A DNA stretch of 64,000 nt from Tsukamurella tyrosinosolvens (GCF_900104775.1 NZ_FNSA01000003.1:4588001-4652000); one strand, 5' to 3'; positions 1 through 9,421 are shown, numbered from the stretch's first letter. Notes: generated by a model from the letters alone, not told the origin. Numbers and translations: made by a program.

Positions 1-424
1 CCTCCACGGAGGAGGTGTTGACGATCGACCCGCCGCCCGCGGCCTTCATCGGCTCGACCACGGCGCGCATGCCGAGGAAGCAGCCGAACTGGTTGATCCG
101 GATCACCCGCTCGTAGTCGGCGAGGGCGGTCTGCTCGAGCGCCGAGAAGAAGAGCACGCCCGCGTTGTTGACGAGGACGTCGAGCCCTCCGAAACCGTCC
201 TGCACCGCGGCGACCGCGGCGGCCCAGTCGTCCTCGCTCGTCACGTCGAGGTGCCGGTACACCGCGGCGTCCCCGAGCTCGGCGGCGAGCGCCTCGCCCT
301 GCTCGTCGAGGACGTCGCCGAGCAGCACCTGCGCGCCCTCCGCGACGAAGCGCCGCGCGACCGCGGCGCCCTGCCCGCGTGCGGCGCCCGTGACCAGCGC
401 CCGCTTCCCCTGCAGTCGTGCCAT
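1..424 (-). CDS. SDR family oxidoreductase, 3' end outside window
   Basis: NAD(P)-dependent short-chain dehydrogenase; only the first 141 residues are present because the window ends inside the gene. The Rossmann glycine motif TGAARGQG lies at residues 12-19 and NNAG at 86-89; the visible part stops at the NTSS stretch carrying the catalytic serine, so the Tyr/Lys pair is not seen. It resembles the FabG3/20-beta-hydroxysteroid dehydrogenase-like SDRs. The ATG at 424 has AGGAG a few bases upstream and sits 9 nt after the hsd4A stop, so it is probably the second gene of an hsd4A operon. A steroid or sterol side-chain hydroxyl substrate is inferred only from this position. Confidence 0.85.
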   Translation of the reverse strand, partial: MARLQGKRALVTGAARGQGAAVARRFVAEGAQVLLGDVLDEQGEALAAELGDAAVYRHLDVTSEDDWAAAVAAVQDGFGGLDVLVNNAGVLFFSALEQTALADYERVIRINQFGCFLGMRAVVEPMKAAGGGSIVNTSSVE

Positions 425-433
425 GCGAAACTC

Positions 434-1324
434 CTAGCCTTCCAACTGTGCTGCGACGAACATGCGGTCGTCGCGGTCCGCGAAGTAGCCCCCAACAGCG
501 GAGGCGAGGCCGGCCTCGTCCCACTGGCCGCCGTCGGCGTCGAAGCGGGCCTCCAGGCTCGGCGGCGCCATCAGCGCGACCATGCCGCCGTGCACCACGA
601 AGACCTGCCCGTTCACGCGTTCGGCCTCGGGCCCCGCGAGGAACCGCACGAAGCGCGCGACGTGGTCGACGGACAGCGGGTCGACGGCACCATCGGGGGC
701 GTCGCCGAAGACGCCCTCCGTCATGGCGGTCCGGGCGCGGGGGCAGATGGCGTTGGCGCGGACGCCGTACCGGCCGAGGCCGCGTGCGGTGGCGATGGTG
801 AGCGCGGCGATGCCGGCCTTCGCGGCGGCGTAGTTGGGCTGCCCGACGGAGCCGAACAGGAACGCCTCCGACGAGGTGTTGATCACGCGGCCGTAGACCT
901 CGCCGCCCGACGCCTTCGCCGCGTCGCGCCAGTACGCCGACGCATTGCGGGAGAGCAGGAAGTGCCCGCGCAGGTGCACCCGCACGACCGAGTCGAACTC
1001 CTCATCGGTCATCGAGAAGATCATCTTGTCGCGGCAGAAGCCCGCGTTGTTGACCACGATGTGCAGCCCGCCCAGGCCGTCGGCGGCGGCCATCAGCGCG
1101 TCGGCCGTCTCCCGGTCGCCCGAGTCACCGAGCACGAGCTCGGCGCGGCCCCCGTCGGACCGGATCTGCGCGACGACCTCCTCGGCCGCCGGCGAGACGT
1201 CGCCCACGACCACGGCGGCGCCGCCACGGGCGAGCGCCAGCGCCTCGGCGCGACCCAGGCCGGCCCCCGCACCGGTCACGATCGCCACCTTGCCGTCCAG
1301 GTTCGCCACCTCTGCCTGCGTCAT
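434..1324 (-). CDS. hsd4A: Hsd4A-like 3-hydroxyacyl-CoA / 17-beta-hydroxysteroid dehydrogenase
   Basis: 296-residue SDR resembling M. tuberculosis Rv3502c (Hsd4A), which oxidises the 3-hydroxyacyl-CoA of the sterol side chain and can act on 17-beta-hydroxysteroids. Visible motifs are TGAGAGLG (17-24), NNAG (92-95), Ser151/152 and the YxxxK pair Tyr165/Lys169. The C-terminal tail after the NGQVFVVHGG segment is longer than in FabG-type SDRs, as is typical of this subfamily. It is divergent from fadE26, as in the M. tuberculosis arrangement, and two KstR-type sites lie in the shared 120 bp promoter region. Function follows family and synteny; identification is strong. Confidence 0.88.
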   Translation of the reverse strand: MTQAEVANLDGKVAIVTGAGAGLGRAEALALARGGAAVVVGDVSPAAEEVVAQIRSDGGRAELVLGDSGDRETADALMAAADGLGGLHIVVNNAGFCRDKMIFSMTDEEFDSVVRVHLRGHFLLSRNASAYWRDAAKASGGEVYGRVINTSSEAFLFGSVGQPNYAAAKAGIAALTIATARGLGRYGVRANAICPRARTAMTEGVFGDAPDGAVDPLSVDHVARFVRFLAGPEAERVNGQVFVVHGGMVALMAPPSLEARFDADGGQWDEAGLASAVGGYFADRDDRMFVAAQLEG

Positions 1325-1340
1325 GTGCCACCCTTCGATG

Positions 1341-1355
1341 TAAGAACCTGTTCAC
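1341..1355. promoter_or_regulatory. Weak KstR-type half of the hsd4A/fadE26 operator
   Basis: AAGAACCTGTTCAC (1342-1355) keeps the AACnnGTT core of the KstR motif TnnAACnnGTTnnA but misses both outer bases. It lies about 18 nt upstream of the hsd4A start and could be a secondary operator. Confidence 0.4.
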
Positions 1356-1420
1356 TGCGGAGCATGCGCTCCCTCTCCACAGGAAAATACTGCCGAGAGC
1401 GCGGTTTCGTTCCACTTTTC

Positions 1421-1434
1421 TAGAACTTGTTCTA
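1421..1434. promoter_or_regulatory. KstR box controlling fadE26 (and hsd4A)
   Basis: TAGAACTTGTTCTA is a perfect TnnAACnnGTTnnA palindrome, the motif of the TetR-family sterol repressor KstR. It overlaps a possible -10 (TACAGT, 1433-1438), and the fadE26 ATG follows only 6 nt after that hexamer. The fadE26 transcript may therefore be leaderless and directly blocked by KstR. Confidence 0.85.
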
Positions 1435-1444
1435 CAGTGACGCC

Positions 1445-2626
1445 ATGCGGATCGACTATGCGCCGGAACAGCAGGAGCTGCGCGCCGAGCTGCGCGCGTA
1501 CTTCGCCCAGCTGATGACGCCCGAGCGCCGCGAGGCGCTCCTCGGGCCGGGCGGCGAGTACGGCGACGGGGAGGTCTACAAGGAGATCACCCGCACCCTC
1601 GGCAAGGACGGGTGGCTCGCCATCGGCTGGCCCGAGGAGTTCGGCGGCCAGGCCCGGCCCATGCTCGACCAGCTGATCTTCACCGACGAGGCCGCCGTCG
1701 CCGGCGTGCCCGTGCCGTTCCTCACGGTGAACACCGTGGGCCCCGCCATCATGGCCGGCGGCACCGCGGAGCAGAAGGCCGAGCTCCTGCCCGGCATCGC
1801 CGCCGGCGAGACCCACTTCTCCATCGGCTACTCCGAGCCGGAGGCCGGCACCGACCTCGCCGCGCTCCGCACGCGCGCGGTCCGCGACGGTGACGACTTC
1901 GTCATCAACGGCCAGAAGATGTGGACCTCGCTCATCGAGTACGCGGACTACATCTGGCTCGCGGCGCGGACCGATCTCGAGGCGCAGCGGCACCGCGGGG
2001 TCTCGATCCTCGTCGTGCCCACCGACGTCGAGGGATTCTCCTGGACGAAGGTGCACACCGTCGCCGGCCCCGGCACCTCCGCCACCTATTACCAGGACGT
2101 CCGGGTGCCGGTCACCTCGGTCGTCGGCGATCTGCACGGCGGCTGGAAGCTCATCACCAACCAGCTCAACCACGAGCGCGTCGCCCTCACCTCCGCAGCG
2201 CCCCTGCTCGATTCGGAACGGCAGGTGCGGCACTGGGCGCAGAACACGAAGCTGGCCGACGGGACGCGCGTGATCGACGCCGAATGGGTGCAGACCCACC
2301 TCGCCCGCGTCTACGCACACGCCCAGTACCTCAAGCTGCGGAACTGGAAGATCGCCTGGGCGGCCGACCACAGCGAGCTCGGCCCCGCCGACGCCTCCGC
2401 CACCAAGGTCTTCGGCACCGAGTACGCCACCGAGGGGTACCGGCTGCTGATGGAGGTGCTCGGCAGCGCGGGCATCGTCCGCGCGAAGTCGCCGGGCACG
2501 CTGCTGCGGGGCCGGATCGAGCGGCTCCACCGCAGCTCGCTGATCCTCACCTTCGGCGGCGGCACCAACGAGATCCAGCGCGACCTGATCGCGGGTGCGG
2601 GACTGCACCTGCCCGTGAGCCGCTGA
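1445..2626 (+). CDS. fadE26: FadE26 (ChsE4-like) acyl-CoA dehydrogenase subunit
   Basis: 393-residue acyl-CoA dehydrogenase closely resembling Rv3504. With FadE27 it is expected to form the alpha2-beta2 dehydrogenase ChsE4-ChsE5 that introduces the first double bond into the C8 sterol side chain CoA thioester. The N-terminus (Tyr-Ala-Pro-Glu-Gln, then LMTPERREAL), GYSEPEAGTDL (128-138) and the C-terminal FGGGTNEIQ segment (from residue 370) are family hallmarks. The ATG at 1445 was chosen because it matches the family N-terminus and follows the KstR box. It heads an operon fadE26-fadE27-GMC oxidase-fadD17 with tight spacing. Confidence 0.92.
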   Translation: MRIDYAPEQQELRAELRAYFAQLMTPERREALLGPGGEYGDGEVYKEITRTLGKDGWLAIGWPEEFGGQARPMLDQLIFTDEAAVAGVPVPFLTVNTVGPAIMAGGTAEQKAELLPGIAAGETHFSIGYSEPEAGTDLAALRTRAVRDGDDFVINGQKMWTSLIEYADYIWLAARTDLEAQRHRGVSILVVPTDVEGFSWTKVHTVAGPGTSATYYQDVRVPVTSVVGDLHGGWKLITNQLNHERVALTSAAPLLDSERQVRHWAQNTKLADGTRVIDAEWVQTHLARVYAHAQYLKLRNWKIAWAADHSELGPADASATKVFGTEYATEGYRLLMEVLGSAGIVRAKSPGTLLRGRIERLHRSSLILTFGGGTNEIQRDLIAGAGLHLPVSR

Positions 2627-2641
2627 GCGAAGGAGGCACCC

Positions 2642-3724
2642 ATGGACTTCACCGTTCCCGAGGCACAGACCGACCTCGCGGCCCTCACCCGGCGCATCGC
2701 CGAGGACTGGTCCGCCAAGAATCCCAGCCCCGGCGATTCAGGCTTCTCCCGCGAGCTGTGGGCCGTGCTCGCCCGGTCCGGCGTCCTCGATGCCGCGCTG
2801 CCCGCGTCGGTCGGCGGCGGCGATCTCGGCGTCACCGCGCACACCGCGGTGCTCGCCGAGCTCGGACGCACCGTCGCCCCCGCGCCGTACCTCGACACGG
2901 TCCTCGTCGGCGCCGAGACCCTCGCCGCGTACGGCACGCCCGAGCAGATCGAGACGTGGCTCGTCCCCGTCCTGCGGGGCGAGGACACCATCGCGGTCGT
3001 CTTCGGCGACGAGCACACCGGTTTCACCGCGACGAACTCCACCGACGGGTGGCGGCTCAACGGCGCCCAGACCGCGGTCTCGTCCGCCGCCTTCGCCGAT
3101 ACCCTGCTCATCGAGGCGACCACGCCGGAGGGACCCGCGCTGTTCGTGCTCCCCCGAGACGCCAAGGGCATCAGCATCACCCGGCAGCACGTGGTGAACA
3201 GCTCCGACGCCGCGCTCGTGGAGGCCGCCGCCGTACCGCTGCCGCGCGAAGCCCGGCTCGCGGGCGACGGCGCTCCTGCCCGCGCGCGCCGCCTCGCGAC
3301 CATCGGCTGGTGCGCCCTGCAGGCCGGCATCACCGAGCGGGCCCTGGAAATGACCGCCGACTACGCCCGCACCCGCGAGCAGTTCGGCAAGCAGATCGGC
3401 AGCTTCCAGGCCGTGCGGCAGCGTCTCGCCGACGCCTACATCGATGTCGAGGCCGTCCGCCTCACCGTGCTCGAGGCGGCCTGGCGCGAGTCCGAGGGAC
3501 TCGATGCAGTCGCCGAGATCGCCACCGCCAAGTTCTGGGCCGCCGAGGCCGGACACCGGGTGGCGCACACCACCGTCCACGTGCACGGCGGCGTCGGCAT
3601 CGACACCGATCACCCCACCCATCGCTATTTCGTGGCGGCCAAGCGCGCGGAGTTCGCGCTCGGCGGCGCGACGGCCCATCTCCGCGCCCTCGGCGCGACC
3701 CTCGCCGGAAGGAACCCCGCATGA
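2642..3724 (+). CDS. fadE27: FadE27 (ChsE5-like) acyl-CoA dehydrogenase subunit
   Basis: 360-residue acyl-CoA dehydrogenase-family protein resembling Rv3505, the partner of FadE26. In these heteromeric steroid dehydrogenases FAD sites and catalytic residues are shared between unlike subunits, which explains why this chain is shorter than a classical enzyme. The segment YARTREQFGKQIGSFQAV, around residues 240-257, and HVHGGVGIDTDHPTHRYF near the C-terminus are conserved. A strong AAGGAGG precedes the ATG, 15 nt after the fadE26 stop; its end overlaps the next start by 4 nt (ATGA). Expected cytosolic, in sterol side-chain beta-oxidation. Confidence 0.9.
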   Translation: MDFTVPEAQTDLAALTRRIAEDWSAKNPSPGDSGFSRELWAVLARSGVLDAALPASVGGGDLGVTAHTAVLAELGRTVAPAPYLDTVLVGAETLAAYGTPEQIETWLVPVLRGEDTIAVVFGDEHTGFTATNSTDGWRLNGAQTAVSSAAFADTLLIEATTPEGPALFVLPRDAKGISITRQHVVNSSDAALVEAAAVPLPREARLAGDGAPARARRLATIGWCALQAGITERALEMTADYARTREQFGKQIGSFQAVRQRLADAYIDVEAVRLTVLEAAWRESEGLDAVAEIATAKFWAAEAGHRVAHTTVHVHGGVGIDTDHPTHRYFVAAKRAEFALGGATAHLRALGATLAGRNPA

Positions 3725-5364
3725 TCCGCAAGTCGTACAAGACCGCGACCACCGCGCTCGCGCCGAACGAGGCCGTCGATTACATCGTCATCGGTTCCGG
3801 CAGCGCCGGCTCGGTGGTGGCCGGCCGGCTGGCCGACACCGGTGCCACCGTCGCGCTGCTCGAGGCCGGCCGCAACGACAACACCCGGCTCGCCCAGGTA
3901 CCGGGGATGATCTCGATGGTGCACACGGTGCCGCAGCTCAAGGCCCGGGTCGCATGGAAGCAGTACTCGGTCCCGCAGAAGTTCGCCAACGATCGCCGGA
4001 TCCCGATGACGCGCGGCAAGATCCTCGGCGGCTCGAGTTCGATCAACGGCATGCTCTTCGTGCGCGGCAACCGCGCGAACTACGACTCGTGGGCCGCCGA
4101 GGGTGCGACCGGATGGGACTACGAGGGCGTCCTCCCGGCATTCAAGCGGCTCGAGAACTGGGAGGACGGCGCGACCGACCTCCGCGGTACCGGCGGCCCC
4201 ATCGAGGTCACGCGCCAGCAACACCTCACGGCGGCGACCCGGTCGTACATGCAGGCCCTCTCCTCCGCGCTGGACACACCGGTCATCGAGGACTACAACG
4301 GCCCCTCCCAGGAGGGCGTCAGCGTCTTCCAGCAGAGTGCCTCGGGCGGAACGCGGTTCAGCTCCGCGCACGGCTACCTCCGCGGCGCGCGGCCGAACCT
4401 GCGCGTGCACGTGAACGCGCACGTCAAGCGGGTCGTGATCGAGAACGGTTGCGCCACGGGCGTCGAGGTGCTCGACGGGAACTCCGTCACCACCATCCGC
4501 GCGCATCGCGAGGTCATCGTCTCCGGCGGCGTCATCGGCACCCCGCAGATCCTCATGCTGTCCGGCATCGGGCCGGGCGCCCACTTGCGGGAGAAGGGGA
4601 TCGACGTCCACGCAGACCTCCCCGTGGGGCAGAACCTGCACGATCACCTCTTCGTCCCGCTGACCTTCCTGATGAAGGACGCGGTGCACAAGGGCACTCC
4701 CGCCTACTTCGCGAAGGGCCTGGCGCAGGAGTGGCGCAGTCCCGGTGAGAGTTTCATGGCGAACACGGTTTTCGACGCCGCCGCCTTCGTGCGCACGTCC
4801 TACGCGAAGGACATCCCCGACCTGCAGATCCACTGCCTGCCGTGGAACTACCCGACGCCCAACCAGGACGCCGACAAGCTGCACATGGTGGACCCCCGCC
4901 CGGGCCTGACGATCCTGCCCACGCTGATCTACCCGCAGAGCCGCGGCGAGCTGCGCCTCAATTCGGCGGATCCGTTGGAGCAGCCACTGATCGACCCCGG
5001 CTACCTCTCCGATCCGCAGGACACCGAGGTACTCATGGAGGGCATCGGCATGATCCGCGAGGTCATGCGCCACCCGTCGGTCGCACCGATGGTCAGCGAG
5101 GAGTTCACCCCCGGCGCCGCCTACATGGACGACGCCGCGCTGCGCCGCGAGCTCCCGAACCGCGTGCACTCGGTGTACCACCCGGTGGGCACCTGCCGGA
5201 TGGGCACCGACGAGCGCGCCGTCGTCGACCCGGAGCTCAAGGTCATCGGCGTCGAGGGTCTGCGCGTCGCGGATGCCTCGATCATGCCGTCGATCACGGG
5301 CGGCAACACCAACGCGCCGTCGTACATGATCGGCGAGATGTGCGCGCGGTTCCTCGGCGCCTGA
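3721..5364 (+). CDS. GMC-family FAD oxidoreductase in the fadE26-fadD17 operon
   Basis: 547-residue glucose-methanol-choline oxidoreductase (choline dehydrogenase-like). The ADP-binding motif GSGSAG sits near residues 24-29, GGSSSINGM is the GMC signature 1, SGGVIGTPQILMLSGIGP is signature 2, and the C-terminal segment with HPVGTCRMG and GGNTNAPS closes the substrate domain. It has no signal peptide, unlike secreted cholesterol oxidases. The start overlaps the fadE27 stop (ATGA), and fadD17 begins 1 nt after its end, so it is translated with the side-chain genes. I recall no counterpart between fadE27 and fadD17 in M. tuberculosis. The substrate is unknown; an alcohol group on a sterol or its side chain is an inference from position. 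Confidence 0.85.
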   Translation: MIRKSYKTATTALAPNEAVDYIVIGSGSAGSVVAGRLADTGATVALLEAGRNDNTRLAQVPGMISMVHTVPQLKARVAWKQYSVPQKFANDRRIPMTRGKILGGSSSINGMLFVRGNRANYDSWAAEGATGWDYEGVLPAFKRLENWEDGATDLRGTGGPIEVTRQQHLTAATRSYMQALSSALDTPVIEDYNGPSQEGVSVFQQSASGGTRFSSAHGYLRGARPNLRVHVNAHVKRVVIENGCATGVEVLDGNSVTTIRAHREVIVSGGVIGTPQILMLSGIGPGAHLREKGIDVHADLPVGQNLHDHLFVPLTFLMKDAVHKGTPAYFAKGLAQEWRSPGESFMANTVFDAAAFVRTSYAKDIPDLQIHCLPWNYPTPNQDADKLHMVDPRPGLTILPTLIYPQSRGELRLNSADPLEQPLIDPGYLSDPQDTEVLMEGIGMIREVMRHPSVAPMVSEEFTPGAAYMDDAALRRELPNRVHSVYHPVGTCRMGTDERAVVDPELKVIGVEGLRVADASIMPSITGGNTNAPSYMIGEMCARFLGA

Positions 5365-5365
5365 T

Positions 5366-6916
5366 ATGACGGCTCCGCTCCCGACGGTCGCCGACCTGCT
5401 CCGCGCCCGCGCCGACGATCCCGGTGCGGGCCTGCGGGCCGGCGACCGGACGTGGAGCTGGGCGGAGCACGTCGCGGCGTCCGCGGTCCGCGCATCCGTC
5501 CTGCGGGAGCTCCTCCCCGACGGCGCGCCGCCGCACGTCGGCGTGCTCGCCGACAACGTCCCCGAGTTCTCACTGCTGCTCGGCGCCGCGGCGCTCTCGG
5601 GGGCGGTCGTCGTGGGGCTCAATCCCACCCGCCGCGGCGAGGCCCTCGCCCGGGACGCCGCGCTCGCCGACTGCGGCGTCGTGCTCACGCAGGGCGGGCA
5701 CGCGGCGCTCGTCGACCGGCTCGACCTCGGCGTACCCGTGATCGACCTCGACGGTCCGCGGTGGGCCGCGCTCCTCGGCGCACACGCGGGCGCCCCGCTC
5801 CCGAGTGCCGAGGTGACCGCGGACAGCCTGCTCGCCCTCGTCTTCACCTCCGGCACCAGCGGCGAACCGAAGGCCGTGCGGGCCACGCACGGCAAGTTCA
5901 CCGGCGCGGGAATCATGCTGGCGCAGCGGTTCGACCTCAGCGGCGCCGACACCGCGTACATCGCGATGCCCCTCTTCCACTCGAACGCGCTGCTCGCGGG
6001 CTGGGCGGTGGCGCTCGCCGCCGGGGCGACGATCGCTCTCGCCGAACGCTTCTCGGCCTCACGCTTCCTCGGTGACGTGCGGCGGTACGGCGCCACCTAC
6101 GCGAACTACGTGGGCACGCCCCTGTCGTACATCCTCGCCACCGAGGAACGCCCGGACGACGCCGACAATCCCCTGCGCGTCCTGTACGGCAACGAGGGCC
6201 GCGCCGACGACATCGCCGCCTTCTCCCGGCGCTTCGGCTGCCACGTCCAGGACGGCTACGGCTCGTCGGAGAACGGCGTCGCCATCGCCCGCACCCCGGA
6301 CACCCCGTCCGGCGCGCTCGGGCCCCTGCCCGATGGTGTCGCCGTCTGGAGGCCCGGCACGGCGATCGAGTGCCCGCGTGCCGAGACCGCCCCGGACGGC
6401 ACCCTGCTCAACGCCGACGAGGCGATCGGCGAGCTGGTGAACACCGCCGGCACCGGCGGATTCTCCGGCTACTACAACGATCCCGCCGCCGACGCCGCGC
6501 GCGCGGACGGCGGCGTCTACCGCACGGGCGACCTGGCGTACGTCGACGACGCGGGTTACGTCCACTTCGCCGGCCGCACCGGCGACTGGATGCGGGTGGG
6601 CGGGGAGAACCTGGGCGTCGCACCGATCGAGCGGGCGCTGCTGCGCCATCCCGCCGTCGCGGACGCGGCGGTCTACGGGTTGCCGGATCGCGTCGGCGAT
6701 CAGGTGGCGGCGGCGCTCGTCCTCGCGCCCGGCGCGGAGCTCGACCCCGCGGAGCTCGCCGCCTTCCTGCGCGCGCAGCCGGATCTCGGCCCACGACAGC
6801 ACCCGCGCCGCTGGCGGATCGTGGACGAGCTCCCGCGCACCCCGTCGTTCAAGGTGCTCCGCCGCGCCCTCGTCGCGGACGGGATCGACGTCACCGCACC
6901 GCTACCCGGGCAGTAG
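5366..6916 (+). CDS. fadD17: FadD17-like acyl-CoA synthetase
   Basis: 516-residue AMP-forming acyl-CoA synthetase resembling Rv3506, which follows fadE26-fadE27 in M. tuberculosis. The P-loop-like [12 protein letters not shown] motif lies near residues 159-170, followed by YGSSEN and the [11 protein letters not shown] motif with the [14 protein letters not shown] hinge. The C-terminal catalytic lysine is probably in [10 protein letters not shown]. It is expected to activate a sterol side-chain carboxylate as its CoA thioester in the cytosol. It begins 1 nt after the GMC gene. The last 15 bp overlap the convergent ligase 3' end, so no independent terminator fits between them. Confidence 0.88.
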   Translation: MTAPLPTVADLLRARADDPGAGLRAGDRTWSWAEHVAASAVRASVLRELLPDGAPPHVGVLADNVPEFSLLLGAAALSGAVVVGLNPTRRGEALARDAALADCGVVLTQGGHAALVDRLDLGVPVIDLDGPRWAALLGAHAGAPLPSAEVTADSLLALVFTSGTSGEPKAVRATHGKFTGAGIMLAQRFDLSGADTAYIAMPLFHSNALLAGWAVALAAGATIALAERFSASRFLGDVRRYGATYANYVGTPLSYILATEERPDDADNPLRVLYGNEGRADDIAAFSRRFGCHVQDGYGSSENGVAIARTPDTPSGALGPLPDGVAVWRPGTAIECPRAETAPDGTLLNADEAIGELVNTAGTGGFSGYYNDPAADAARADGGVYRTGDLAYVDDAGYVHFAGRTGDWMRVGGENLGVAPIERALLRHPAVADAAVYGLPDRVGDQVAAALVLAPGAELDPAELAAFLRAQPDLGPRQHPRRWRIVDELPRTPSFKVLRRALVADGIDVTAPLPGQ

Positions 6917-7771
6917 CGCCCGCACCGCGTCGATCGTGTCCGCCTCGGCGGCGGTCTTGTCCGGCCGGTAGCGCAGCACGCGGGCGAAGCGCAGGGCGAC
7001 GCCGCCGGGGTACCGGCGCGAGACCTGCACCCCGTCGAGCTCGATCTCGACCACGATCTCGGGCCGCAGGTACACGGTGTGCTCGTCGCGGGCTCGCTCG
7101 TGCAGCGGGAACTCCTCGGTCTGCCAGCGCAGCAGCGCGTCGGTGAGCCCCTTGAAGGTCTTGCCCACCATGACGGGATCGCCGCCGTCCGGGTCGTGGG
7201 CGCCGAGGTGCAGGTTCGACAGCATCCCGGTGCGCCGGCCGTAGCCCCACTCCGCGCCCAGCACCACCAGGTCGAGCGTGTGGGTCTGCTTGACCTTCTG
7301 CCACGCGCGGCCGCGGCGGCCCGCGGCGTAAGGCGAGGCGAGCGCCTTGACCATGACGCCCTCGTGCCCCGCGGCGAGGGCGGCCTCGTAGTGGGCGGCG
7401 GCCTCGTCCGGGGCGGGCCGGGCCAGCGCGGGGATGCGCAGCCCGCCCGCCACCGACTGCAACGCGTCGAGCCGGACCGACAGCGGCTCGTCCAGCAGGT
7501 CGCGGCCGTCGAGATGCAGGCAGTCGAAGAAGTACGGCCGCAGCACCGTCTCGCCGGACTCCGACGATCCGAACCGGCTCATCGTCTCCTGGAAGGGCCG
7601 CGGCCGGCCGGCATCGGTCAGGGCCAGCGACTCCCCGTCGAGCACGACGGACCGGCACGGGAGTTCCCGCGCCAGCGCGACGATCTCGGGCACGGCGTCG
7701 GTGATGTCGCGGAGCGTGCGGGTGTAGACGCGCACCTCGTCGCCGAGCCGGTGGACCTGGATCCGGGCGCC
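6902..7771 (-). pseudogene. ligB: ATP-dependent DNA ligase LigB, C-terminal part (split by the element)
   Basis: Reading from the left junction this frame encodes ARIQVHR.. onward, i.e. the rest of the adenylation domain ([30 protein letters not shown]) and the OB-fold, 288 residues after the junction glycine. It lacks the nucleotidyl-accepting lysine, which lies in the other half at 23124-23792. Joined to that half the protein would be about 505 residues, the length of Rv3062 (LigB). An ATG within the element (7795) could initiate a 297-residue fragment, but it would be catalytically dead. The 3' end overlaps convergent fadD17 by 15 bp. Confidence 0.9.
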
Positions 7772-7796
7772 AGCCAATAGTTGGTCATGACTCATG
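7757..7796. other. attL: left chromosome-element junction
   Basis: Sequence to the left continues the ligase frame; sequence to the right is element. Bases 7766-7772 (GGCGCCA) match 23139-23145 (GGCACCA) at all but one position. The most symmetric crossover dinucleotide is CC at 7770-7771: the element-side TGACTCA (7788-7794) is then centred 20.5 bp away, exactly as TGAGTCA is in attR. The dinucleotide falls in the first two bases of the Gly codon of KLDG on the minus strand. Confidence 0.8.
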
Positions 7797-7810
7797 TAGT
7801 ATTTGGCGCC

Positions 7811-9202
7811 ATGACCAGCGCCAACGCCATCATCTACGCCCGCATCTCGAAGGACCGCACAGGCGCGGGGCTCGGCGTCGAGCGCCAGGCCGAGGACTGC
7901 CGCGCCCTCGCCGAGCGGCTCGGCTGGACCGTGCTGCGCGTCGAATCCGACAACGACATCAGCGCGTACTCAGGCAAGCGGCGCCCCGGCTATGAGCGGA
8001 CCCTCGCCGCACTGGAGTCCGGCGAAGCGTCGGCGGTTATCGCGTGGCACAGCGACCGGTTGCACCGGCGCAATACGGAGCTGGAGCCGTTTCTCGACAT
8101 CGTCGAGCGCACCGGCGCGCAGGTGGCGACGGTGCAATCCGGCCCCGTGGACCTCGCGTCACCGTCGGGCCGGATGACCGCCCGGATTCTTGGCGCCGTC
8201 GCGCAGCAGGAGGTCGAGCACACGACGGCCCGGATCAAGGCCCAGAAGGCGCAGACGGCCGCAGCGGGCGGGTACCGGGGCGGGATGCGCCCGTTCGGCT
8301 ACGAGCGCGACGGGATGACGATCCGCGAGCACGAAGCGGCGATCATCCGCCGCGCCATCGCCGACGTGACGGCGGGCAAGACGATCAGCGCCGTACGGCG
8401 GGAGCTCAACGCCGCCGAGATCCGCACCTCCAGCGGGCGCGAGTGGTCGCTCCCGGGCGTGCGGAACGTGCTCACGCGGTGGCGCAACGCGGGCAAGGTC
8501 GAGCGCGAGGGCGAGCCGGTCGCGGATGCGCAGTGGCCCGCGATCGTGACCGTGGACGAGCTGCTCGCCGTGCGGGCCGTGCTCGCCAACCCCGCGCGGC
8601 GGGTGAGCCCCGGGAATCAGCGACGGTGGCAGGGCGCGGGCGTCTACATCGACGCGTACACCGGCGACCCGATGGTGTGCACCAAGAGCAGCGGGACCAA
8701 CCCCACGCCGGTCTACCGTCCCGCTGCCCGCACGGCGGGGTGCGCGTCCGTGGTCGCCGTGGATCTCGACGAGTACGTGAGCGCGGCCGTGTGTGCCCGC
8801 CTGGGCCAGCCGGACGCCCGGGAGCTGCTCGCGGCCCCGGAGGTCGATACTCGCGGCCTGAGCGGGCAACGGGAGGCCCTCGACGCCCGTCTCCGGGAGG
8901 CGGCGAGCTTGTTCTCGTCCGGCGCGATCACCGGCGCGCAGCTCACCGAGATCACGGCCGACCTGCGCGCCCAGCTCGACACGATCGACGCGCAGCTTGA
9001 CGCGGCGACGGCAGACCCGGAGTTGGCCGAGTTGCTCCGCGCCGATGACATCCGCGCCGCATGGGACGGCCCCAACGGGTTGCACGTGGACACCCGCGCC
9101 CGGCTCATCAAATCCCTTGCGCGGGTGACGGTTCACAAGATGACCGTGAAGGGCGTGAAGCGCACGTTCAAGCCGGAGTGCGTCGACATCGAGTGGCTTT
9201 GA
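7811..9202 (+). CDS. int: Large serine recombinase (integrase)
   Basis: 463-residue serine integrase. The resolvase-type catalytic domain has the nucleophile Ser13 in YARISKD, with RQAEDC and SDRLHRR downstream; a recombinase domain ([12 protein letters not shown] onwards) and a leucine/alanine-rich coiled coil near residues 365-415 follow. The usual zinc ribbon is reduced: only two cysteines (MVC.., AGC..) remain and no CxxC pair is seen, and the protein is short for this family. ATG 7811 fits the family N-terminus; TAGTAT at 7797-7802 ends 8 nt before it, suggesting a leaderless transcript starting next to attL. In-frame upstream starts at 7781 and 7787 are possible. It should catalyse attP x attB integration into ligB. 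Confidence 0.93.
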   Translation: MTSANAIIYARISKDRTGAGLGVERQAEDCRALAERLGWTVLRVESDNDISAYSGKRRPGYERTLAALESGEASAVIAWHSDRLHRRNTELEPFLDIVERTGAQVATVQSGPVDLASPSGRMTARILGAVAQQEVEHTTARIKAQKAQTAAAGGYRGGMRPFGYERDGMTIREHEAAIIRRAIADVTAGKTISAVRRELNAAEIRTSSGREWSLPGVRNVLTRWRNAGKVEREGEPVADAQWPAIVTVDELLAVRAVLANPARRVSPGNQRRWQGAGVYIDAYTGDPMVCTKSSGTNPTPVYRPAARTAGCASVVAVDLDEYVSAAVCARLGQPDARELLAAPEVDTRGLSGQREALDARLREAASLFSSGAITGAQLTEITADLRAQLDTIDAQLDAATADPELAELLRADDIRAAWDGPNGLHVDTRARLIKSLARVTVHKMTVKGVKRTFKPECVDIEWL

Positions 9203-9215
9203 TCGCCAATTCTGG

Positions 9216-9224
9216 CATGACTCA
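9216..9224 (+). repeat. CATGACTCA copy downstream of int
   Basis: The 9-mer CATGACTCA, present in the attL arm at 7786-7794, recurs here in the same orientation 14 nt after the int stop, so the gene is flanked by two copies. The rest of the 219 bp gap (9203-9421) holds only a possible weak promoter (TTGTCG 9304-9309, CGGATA 9328-9333). Confidence 0.45.
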
Positions 9225-9421
9225 ACAGATTCCGAGCCCCACGCCGAACAGGCACTTTGTCGCACACTCTGGCACGGAGCAGAACAGTCCGATACAGTTC
9301 TTCTTGTCGGTAACGAGCCGACACCATCGGATACCGTGCGGCACAAGCTGAGCGGGACGAACGAGAGTCTGCGGGCCACGCGCCCCGGCTAAGCGGTGGT
9401 CTTCTTCCACAGGAGACCGCT

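Noticed and set aside
1921-5364. A 1147-codon open frame on the plus strand covering fadE26 to the GMC gene
   Set aside because: Only its last 547 codons (GMC oxidoreductase) show a protein family; the upstream part is out-of-frame translation of fadE26/fadE27, rich in Arg/Pro/Ala.
3625-6096. Long open minus-strand frames opposite the GMC and fadD17 genes
   Set aside because: Antisense frames are open simply because of GC-rich third positions; composition is Arg/His-rich and no family is recognised.
7747-7812. tRNA gene as the integration target
   Set aside because: No tRNA-like sequence at either junction; the target is clearly the ligase gene.
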